DNA of 64,000 bases, from contig JBMOKU010000039.1 in NCBI GenBank assembly GCA_049324315.1, positions 1-64,000 of the forward strand. Reading direction: 5' to 3'. The notes under the pieces are model-generated. The model worked only from the letters and a program-made list of their open reading frames with translations, was not told where the DNA came from and searched no databases. This DNA is from JBMOKU01 sp049324315. GTDB lineage: Bacteria; Bacillota; Clostridia; Peptostreptococcales; Thermotaleaceae. Below, piece after piece: positions 58,297 to 64,000 of this stretch (position 1 is its first letter; each line of letters begins with the position of its first letter). A program made the translations under genes and the position numbers.

Positions 58297-60219
58297 TCAA
58301 TCCTTCCATAAATTGTTGGCAGCGTATTTCAGAATAACATTGCAGCAGTGGTCACAGTATCCATTTGCTTTCATTTCCTGCACCATGGCATTATATTTTT
58401 CATCCTGCTCCTTGTCTCGAATGCCGGACTTGGTTATGACACGTGATAATTCCCTGACGGATGCAGCCAGTTTCTTTTCGATAGCCTCCTTGAGGGGCTC
58501 ATAGGAGGTATAATCTATCTTGCCGCCCTTTCTCATGAGATAGAACATATAAGATGTTACATCCATCCTGAATCCGTTGGAGGAACTCTCCGATATGCCT
58601 ATTTGCTCTTCAATGGACCGTAAAAACTTCACATCAGGATCCAACTGCTCTCCCGTTGATTTATCTTTTATTTTTGTTTTGTTTACATAGGCTTCCGCAT
58701 GGTCAAGATAGTTATTAAACAGTGACTCTGCCTGTTCGCTGTAGCTGTGGATAAACGCCTTTGTTATTTCCTTTTCCAACACCTTATTGTATTCCTTCCT
58801 GATAGTATCCTGAAGGAAGGCTAGATACCTCTTCTTATTGTCATCAGGAATATCCAGCTCTTTAATGGCCCTTATCAGGCTTTCCATAACACTTAACGGA
58901 TTGATACAATCACACTCGGAATTGGTAAGGGCAGTGTCAATAGCCTTTATGACGAATCTTGTTGATATGCCTGACATACCTTCCCTTATACCCGCTTCTT
59001 CCCTTAATTCCATGACATCGATCTTTTTCGTCATTCCCTTTTCCACGATTTCTTCTCCGTTGTATATCTTCATCTTGGTCAATGGATCTACTTTGTTGGA
59101 TGGTAAAAGTCTGGTGAGAACGGCAAACATGGCACCAATATCAATGGTATGGGGTGCTATATGGGACCTGAAGCTGCTCTTTTTTAGAATCTTTTCATAT
59201 ATCTTAATCTCTTCATTCAATTCAAGGCAGTAGGGGACCTCTATCTTGACGATTCTGTCTAAAATAGCCTCGTTGGTATGGTCTGATTTGAATTTGTTCC
59301 ATTCTGCTTCATTGGAATGTGCAAGAATGATACCGTCAAAATAGATCATAGACCCTTTTCCCGGCGCAGGTATGGATTTTTCCTGGGTTGCTGTTATAAT
59401 CGTATGAAGATATTCAACGTCATTTTTAAATACCTCAATGAATTCCACAATACCTCTGTTGCCTACATCAAAAGCGCCATTCAATGAAAATACCCTTGGG
59501 TCGTCTTCCGGATATAAATCCATTTTTGATATATCTACAGAGCCTACCAATACCGATGTGTCTTGGTTATTTGGGTCAACAGGAGGCACAACCCCTATCC
59601 CCTTTTTAGATCTTATAGAAAAATCGGTGGTTATCACAGGGAACTTTTCAAATTCATTATGATATTCTTCTTTTAATCTATATTTACAAATCGGACACAA
59701 ATCCCCTTCAATCCGTACGCCCAGGATTTCTTCAAATTCTTTTCTCAAGTGTTTGGGTATTAGATGCAGCGGCTCTTCTCTCAGTGGACATCCTTTTAGT
59801 GCATAAATGGGGTCACTGCTTTCCAAGGCCTTCTTTAACGCTTCCATAATGGAAGACTTACCGGAACCAACAGGCCCCACCAGATACAATACCTGTCTTG
59901 ATTCCTCTCCCATCATGGCTGCTGAATGGAAATAATCTACGATCTTCATTAATATCTTATCAATACCAAAGAAATCCGGTTTGAAAAAATTATATTTCGT
60001 GATCGTTTGGTTGCCATGTATTCTTCTGATCCTCTCATGATCCTCAGATTTTAATGTTTCAAATCCTTTTTCCATGATAATATCATGCATCCTTTTGTGA
60101 GCAAGCTTTACAATGTCCGGATTCTTCTTAACCATATCAAGATAATCCAGAAAAGTCCCTTCGAATGCTTGCATTTTCTTTCTTTCTCTATCTTTATTGA
60201 TCAAATCTATAAATTCCAT
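58297..60219 (-). CDS. prkA: PrkA-type serine protein kinase/AAA+ ATPase
   Basis: The 640-residue protein has an AAA+ domain with Walker A GPVGSGKS (about 115-122), a Cys pair CPICKYRL, and a C-terminal PrkA domain (IKELDIPDDNKKRYLAFL, VTSYMFYLMRKGGKIDY). PrkA/YeaG was described as a protein kinase and also as an AAA+ protease-like ATPase that influences sporulation regulators. The ATG at 60219 has a ribosome-site-like GAAGGGGTTAGAGG upstream; an in-frame ATG at 60243 lacks one. An inverted-repeat element (60254-60413) sits directly upstream. Confidence 0.92.
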   Translation of the reverse strand: MEFIDLINKDRERKKMQAFEGTFLDYLDMVKKNPDIVKLAHKRMHDIIMEKGFETLKSEDHERIRRIHGNQTITKYNFFKPDFFGIDKILMKIVDYFHSAAMMGEESRQVLYLVGPVGSGKSSIMEALKKALESSDPIYALKGCPLREEPLHLIPKHLRKEFEEILGVRIEGDLCPICKYRLKEEYHNEFEKFPVITTDFSIRSKKGIGVVPPVDPNNQDTSVLVGSVDISKMDLYPEDDPRVFSLNGAFDVGNRGIVEFIEVFKNDVEYLHTIITATQEKSIPAPGKGSMIYFDGIILAHSNEAEWNKFKSDHTNEAILDRIVKIEVPYCLELNEEIKIYEKILKKSSFRSHIAPHTIDIGAMFAVLTRLLPSNKVDPLTKMKIYNGEEIVEKGMTKKIDVMELREEAGIREGMSGISTRFVIKAIDTALTNSECDCINPLSVMESLIRAIKELDIPDDNKKRYLAFLQDTIRKEYNKVLEKEITKAFIHSYSEQAESLFNNYLDHAEAYVNKTKIKDKSTGEQLDPDVKFLRSIEEQIGISESSSNGFRMDVTSYMFYLMRKGGKIDYTSYEPLKEAIEKKLAASVRELSRVITKSGIRDKEQDEKYNAMVQEMKANGYCDHCCNVILKYAANNLWKD

Positions 60220-60253
60220 ATCCTCTAACCCCTTCCTTTCCATGCTGATTCTA

Positions 60254-60413
60254 GTACACTGTCAACTCTAAACTTTGTGTTATCCGCCGAGGAAAATTTT
60301 TGTAGCACAAGGCGGAGGATTGAGCAATACTGAGTTGTATTGCGATTGACGACAACGCAGTGATGCGGAAATTTAACCGGCGGGAACATACAGAATTAGA
60401 GTTGACAGTGTAC
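60254..60413. mobile_element. MITE-like element with 18-bp terminal inverted repeats
   Basis: GTACACTGTCAACTCTAA (60254-60271) is perfectly inverted at TTAGAGTTGACAGTGTAC (60396-60413). The roughly 124-base interior includes CCGCCGAGG and CCGGCGGGA, which extend the pairing, but no open frame. The size, perfect ends and lack of coding capacity fit a MITE. There is no clear target duplication. It lies 35 bases before the prkA start. Confidence 0.65.
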
Positions 60414-60564
60414 AAAATTCTTAAGCCATATTTACTTATATTTATATGAGTAAGGCGAAGATAATAACACCCAAAAATGTTAGCGGAGCATCTTCCCCAA
60501 AACAGCACAGGCCAAAAATTCAGCTTTTCAGCAAGTCAGAATTACATTACGGCAAAACTATCCT

Positions 60565-60586
60565 GTAGGGGCGACCATTGATCGCC
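60565..60586. repeat. CCCCTAC-type palindrome, inverted orientation
   Basis: GTAGGGGCGACCATTGATCGCC is the reverse form of the short hairpins that end CCCCTAC; the stem is GGCGA/TCGCC. Confidence 0.45.
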
Positions 60587-60667
60587 AGATATCTATCATC
60601 ACTGGTCAGACACTGTTTACTCCTATATACTATGCATAGCTAGACCATACTGTCCCCTTATCTCCCA

Positions 60668-60705
60668 CAAAAAAAGAAACCGGCACTGATTTAGAATGCC
60701 GATTT
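60668..60705 (-). terminator. Intrinsic terminator of the SLH-protein gene
   Basis: On the minus strand AAATCGGCA and TGCCGGTTT form a 9-bp stem including one G-T pair, followed by C and seven T. It lies 59 bases after the stop. Confidence 0.75.
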
Positions 60706-60763
60706 GACTTATTAGAAACTTAAAATATAGGCTAACTGCTGATATGCCTCTTATATATTTAAT

Positions 60764-63700
60764 TTATAACGCATCTGCTGCTTCAAGTAATTTAATAATG
60801 ACTGTAGCAGCCGCATCTCTTTGCGCATTTCCTTTTGGTTCAAAAGTATTTTGTGGCGTACCATTTATTATACCGTTGGCCTGTGCTGCAAGTACAGAAT
60901 CTTTTGCCCAGCTGCTGATCTCATCCGAGTCTTTAAATACGGCTGTTGATTTTTGCGCTTCGTCGACTATGCGCTTACCTGTTACATATTTATATGCATT
61001 CATGACCATAACCGCCATTTCCTGCCTTGTAATTGTTCCATCAGGGTTGAATTTACCTTCACCTACTCCGTTTACCAAACCTGCCTTAGCAGCCGCTTCA
61101 ATATATAGCGTAAACCACTTGCCCTGTGGAACATCACTGAACATTCCCTTGTAGCTATCCAAATCAATGTTTAAAGCCTTTACAAGGAATGTTGTAAACT
61201 GTGCCCTTGTTACGATACCTTTAGGGTCAAAATTGTTGGCATCCACCCCTGACGTGATATGCTTTGCTGCAAGGAGTTCAATGTAATCCTTGGCCCAGTT
61301 GCCTTGCGGTACGTCTGCAAATGTCTTTTTATATTCCATGACTGCAAACTTAGTAAAATGATCTGTTTCAACTTCCATCTTTCCTGTTTGCGTATTATAT
61401 TTACCACCCAAGTATCTCCACACCATAGCAGGTTCTTCAAGATAGTAAATACCTAACTTCCTTGTATCCACGCCTGACATATTAGCGCCTGTCAAGCTGA
61501 GCTCCATTTTAACCCTGCTCTTAAAATTCGTAACAGACTGCTGTGTAGAACCTGTTACGGCATTGATTGTGAATTCTACAACAGATCCGGTTATGAACAT
61601 ATTTCTATCGGTTGTAGCAGAAAGCAAGCTGTTCTTTTCTTCATTTTCAATTGTTCTGATTTCAACATTAAGTGAACGGTCGGCGTAATCTGCAAACAAG
61701 GTCGAAGGTATTTCCAACTTTGCCTTTCCAATGATTATGCTTACATCTAAATTACCAGCAACAATTGATTTCACAGCGTCATTATTCAAGACTATCTCTT
61801 GTGCTGCAACACTTACGTCGGGAAGTTCTATAATGACTAGGTTACTATTTCCGGCCTTTGAAGCTATCAACTCCCCTGTGTATTCTGTGATAGCTTTGTT
61901 GTTGGCTGAGTCCACTACGGTTTGCGATCCATCGGCATTTGTGGTCGTGGTTTGTGGGCTTTCCGGTACAGCTCCACCACCGCCGCCACCGCCGCCACTA
62001 CCGGCAGCAGTAGTTATCGTAAACGTACCTGAACTCGTTACCGAATTACCTCCTACAGTAACTCTTACCTTATACGTTCCCGCCGACAGCCCTGTAGGTA
62101 TGGCTGCTGTTAACGAAGTTGCACTGGCTAAGGATGGGGTTACTGCACTTCCTATAATCTGTGCCGTTGCGTTATTTATTATATATACACCGTTATCTGC
62201 TGCCGTTTCAGAGAAATTCGTCCCGGTTATTACGATGTTTCCGCTTATAGCCCCTTCTTCTAAGCTCGCACCTGCCGTTGAAATACTTGTTATCGTAGGC
62301 AGATCATCTGATGCAGCTACTACTGTGAATGTACCCGAACTGGTTACCGAATTGCCTCCTACAGTAACTCTTACCTTATATGTTCCCGCCGGCAGCCCTG
62401 TAGGTACTGCTGCCGTTAGCGAGGCAGTACTAGCAGAGGATGGCGTTATTGCACTTCCTACGGTCTGTCCTGTTGCGTTATTTATTATATACACACTGTT
62501 GTCTGTCACCGCTGCAGAGAAGTTTGTTCCGTATATAACCATGTTACCGCTTATTGAGCCTTCTACCAGATTTGCAGCAGCCGTTGAAACGCTTGTTATC
62601 GTTGGTAGACCAATTACGGTAAATGTACTGGAACTCGTTACCGATTTACCGTTGACAGTGACTTTAACCTTATATGTTCCTATCGTCAGATTGCTGGGAA
62701 CGGGTATTGCCATTGAAGTTGTGCTGGCTGAAGATGGTATTGTGGTTGAGACAACTTCGCTTGTTGAACTATTTAATATCGATACTGCATTATTGCCAGC
62801 TGTAGACGAAAAGTTCGTACCGTTTACGATAATATTACCACTTGTTGACCCTGCTATAAGGGTTGCACCTGTCGTTGATATAGATGTTATCGTGGGCGAT
62901 GGTACTTTTACACTGTAAGCTTGCGAATATTTAGGATCTAAACTGTCAATCATCGCTTTCACATAATATGATCCTACATTTACTGTAGATGGTATTGTTA
63001 GCTCAGCTGTTGCAGTATTATTTACAATATTGGCTGCCACATCAGACACATCCGCTATAACATTATAGCTGGTATCCACCAAACTTACCGTAACTGCCGT
63101 GCCATCGTTGACTAGATTTGTATTAACCGTAACCGTTACAGCAGCCGATGTCCCTTCATTTTGAGAAAAGGAACTGAGTGAAACACTTGTAACTGCAGGA
63201 TCATTTGATTGTGAAGTGATAGTGTATACCGTGGTTGCATCCGAAACAGCTGAAACCATAACCTTGATATAATACGTTCCTGCACTTACACTTGAAGGAA
63301 TTACTAAAGAAATATTATCAGCGATATTATTGTTCACCTTAGCTGTAGCAGCAGTCACGCCGTTCACGACACTGCCGCTACTGTTGACCAATTGAACCGT
63401 TGCCATTGTCTCATTGCTCACATTTACTGTTTCCAGATCAACCAACACTGTCTGCTGTGTCCCTGAAACATGGCCTGAAACACTTGGAATGACTGAAACT
63501 ATACCAGACTGTCCACCGGAAGTTATCGTATAAATCGTGGTGGTATCCGATAGATTCAATGAAGCCAAACTAACTTTTATTTTATAGCTTCCGGCAGCTA
63601 TTCCTGCCGGTATGGTAAGCGTAAGGTTTTCCGTATCATCTTCCATGATACCGGAAGCCGCGTTTACTCCATTGATAGGCGTAGAACCATCATTCTCCAC

Positions 63701-63925
63701 AAGCTGGGCAGATATTGACGTACCATCCGTTACATTAGAAGTATCCACAGTTACAGACGTTGAACCTACTGTACCCGATACGTGGGAACTTGAAGACAAT
63801 TGAACACTTACAATATCAGGTTCATTGGGTAGCTGTGGCGGATTATCTCCCAATCCCGCTGCAAATATGGGATGCATAAGCATGAAAATACATATCATCA
63901 CCGCCATTATCCTTCTCTTTACCAT
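60764..63925 (-). CDS. S-layer-homology (SLH) surface protein with IPT/TIG repeats
   Basis: The 1053-residue exported protein has a signal peptide (to about residue 23, IFAA), three beta repeats of a first type (about 37-136, 142-237, 245-338; each ends in a GSYKIKV/GTYYIKV strand) and three IPT/TIG-like repeats (about 344-438, 441-535, 543-638). A poly-Gly hinge (643-651), a beta-rich domain (about 660-865) and three SLH domains (about 869-912, 929-975, 996-1045) follow. SLH domains bind secondary cell-wall polymers, so the protein is displayed on the surface. AAGGGAGG lies seven bases before the ATG. IPT repeats 2 and 3 are nearly identical in DNA, so repeat number may vary. Confidence 0.92.
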   Translation of the reverse strand: MVKRRIMAVMICIFMLMHPIFAAGLGDNPPQLPNEPDIVSVQLSSSSHVSGTVGSTSVTVDTSNVTDGTSISAQLVENDGSTPINGVNAASGIMEDDTENLTLTIPAGIAAGSYKIKVSLASLNLSDTTTIYTITSGGQSGIVSVIPSVSGHVSGTQQTVLVDLETVNVSNETMATVQLVNSSGSVVNGVTAATAKVNNNIADNISLVIPSSVSAGTYYIKVMVSAVSDATTVYTITSQSNDPAVTSVSLSSFSQNEGTSAAVTVTVNTNLVNDGTAVTVSLVDTSYNVIADVSDVAANIVNNTATAELTIPSTVNVGSYYVKAMIDSLDPKYSQAYSVKVPSPTITSISTTGATLIAGSTSGNIIVNGTNFSSTAGNNAVSILNSSTSEVVSTTIPSSASTTSMAIPVPSNLTIGTYKVKVTVNGKSVTSSSTFTVIGLPTITSVSTAAANLVEGSISGNMVIYGTNFSAAVTDNSVYIINNATGQTVGSAITPSSASTASLTAAVPTGLPAGTYKVRVTVGGNSVTSSGTFTVVAASDDLPTITSISTAGASLEEGAISGNIVITGTNFSETAADNGVYIINNATAQIIGSAVTPSLASATSLTAAIPTGLSAGTYKVRVTVGGNSVTSSGTFTITTAAGSGGGGGGGGAVPESPQTTTTNADGSQTVVDSANNKAITEYTGELIASKAGNSNLVIIELPDVSVAAQEIVLNNDAVKSIVAGNLDVSIIIGKAKLEIPSTLFADYADRSLNVEIRTIENEEKNSLLSATTDRNMFITGSVVEFTINAVTGSTQQSVTNFKSRVKMELSLTGANMSGVDTRKLGIYYLEEPAMVWRYLGGKYNTQTGKMEVETDHFTKFAVMEYKKTFADVPQGNWAKDYIELLAAKHITSGVDANNFDPKGIVTRAQFTTFLVKALNIDLDSYKGMFSDVPQGKWFTLYIEAAAKAGLVNGVGEGKFNPDGTITRQEMAVMVMNAYKYVTGKRIVDEAQKSTAVFKDSDEISSWAKDSVLAAQANGIINGTPQNTFEPKGNAQRDAAATVIIKLLEAADAL

Positions 63926-63946
63926 TCGTCATCCTCCCTTATTCGA

Positions 63947-64000
63947 TTAAAGGTACGAAGCCTTTTCATTGAGTACTTTTGTATCTGAATTTGCGATCAA
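63947..64000 (-). CDS. Partial gene: C-terminal end of an upstream open frame
   Basis: On the minus strand the last 54 bases read, without a stop, LIANSDTKVLNEKASYL and then TAA (63947-63949). The frame continues beyond the window edge. It ends 22 bases before the S-layer gene start, a spacing that suggests an operon. Only 17 residues are visible, so no family can be named and the frame may be chance. Confidence 0.35.
   Translation of the reverse strand: MIANSDTKVLNEKASYL

Larger units (their letters stand above)
60244..60763. other. Intergenic region between prkA and the S-layer gene
   Basis: This 520-base gap holds an inverted-repeat element (60254-60413), an AT-rich segment (60414-60560) that may carry the displaced prkA promoter, a CCCCTAC-type hairpin in inverse orientation (60565-60586) and the terminator of the SLH protein gene (60668-60705). 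I see no coding frame. Confidence 0.5.

Noticed and set aside
61731..62918. Plus-strand open frame of 395 codons opposite the SLH protein gene
   Set aside because: It mirrors the repetitive coding sequence, has low-complexity Val/Thr/Pro/Leu composition and no ribosome site; the minus-strand protein has clear domains.
62012..63840. CRISPR array suspected from regular repeats
   Set aside because: The repeats are about 285-300 bases, in frame, and encode IPT/TIG and related beta domains of one protein.

Overview
The window looks like chromosome of a low-GC, endospore-forming, anaerobic clostridium, broadly Alkaliphilus/Natronincola-like. That placement is inferred from gene content only. The sporulation evidence is an alpha/beta-type SASP, a prkA-yhbH-spoVR operon, a SleB-type cortex hydrolase and two sigma-K-like promoters. 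The anaerobe evidence is a flavodiiron protein, a 2-oxoacid:ferredoxin oxidoreductase, FeoAB and the sulfide-dependent type of homocysteine biosynthesis genes. I saw no rRNA, tRNA, CRISPR array, prophage or complete transposase. Most of the sequence is ordinary core genome with compact operons and clear intrinsic terminators.

Layout. 0-13 kb: MATE exporter, TerD/TerB fusion protein, a response regulator-PAS-PAS-GGDEF-EAL protein, citrate synthase, an M15 peptidase, an orphan OmpR-type regulator, a secreted coiled-coil protein, a HelD-like helicase and a TM1266-like hydrogenase-system regulator. 13-15.7 kb: NUDIX hydrolase, an SH3b-3D-domain cell-wall protein and a type-2 dUTPase. 15.7-22.4 kb (minus strand): a SAM-I riboswitch and one six-gene operon for homocysteine and methionine (DUF39 protein, NIL-ferredoxin, UPF0280, separate MetH reactivation protein, MetH, MetF). 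22.6-25.2 kb: a small Asp-box exported protein followed by a two-component system; the promoter of the exported gene carries a PhoB-like pair of direct repeats. 25.3-36.8 kb: YhaN/YhaO nuclease pair, flavodiiron protein, DUF4870 protein, second MATE exporter, HAD hydrolase, RocB-like M20 peptidase, SprT-like protein. 36.9-42.6 kb: several small proteins, two of them behind tandem sigma-K-like promoters, an unknown membrane protein, a sigma-54 activator, and a SleB-type gene interrupted by an in-frame TGA. 42.7-47.7 kb: Fur-controlled feoAB and envelope proteins. 47.9-50.5 kb: korAB. 50.6-53.8 kb: a pantothenate operon (putative panG, panB, panC, panD) with a long hairpin-rich leader. 53.9-60.4 kb: SASP, TelA-like protein, prkA-yhbH-spoVR. 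60.7-64 kb: a large SLH/S-layer protein with two families of repeats.

How the parts fit. The methionine operon appears to make homocysteine (DUF39 plus NIL-ferredoxin), methylate it (MetH with methyl-THF from MetF), reactivate the cobalamin (separate activation protein) and shut off when SAM is abundant. The pantothenate operon appears self-contained if the DUF2520 protein is the ketopantoate reductase. Intergenic regions carry at least three families of palindromic or MITE-like repeats (GGGGAC hairpins, CCCCTAC hairpins and two non-autonomous elements with terminal inverted repeats), which account for most of the otherwise unexplained non-coding DNA.

The most interesting leads are the riboswitch-controlled methionine operon, the pantothenate leader RNA, the interrupted SleB gene, the tandem sporulation promoters with their small ORFs, the Asp-box/two-component module and a candidate small RNA at about 12.4 kb. 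All functions are read from sequence motifs by eye; no database search was run.
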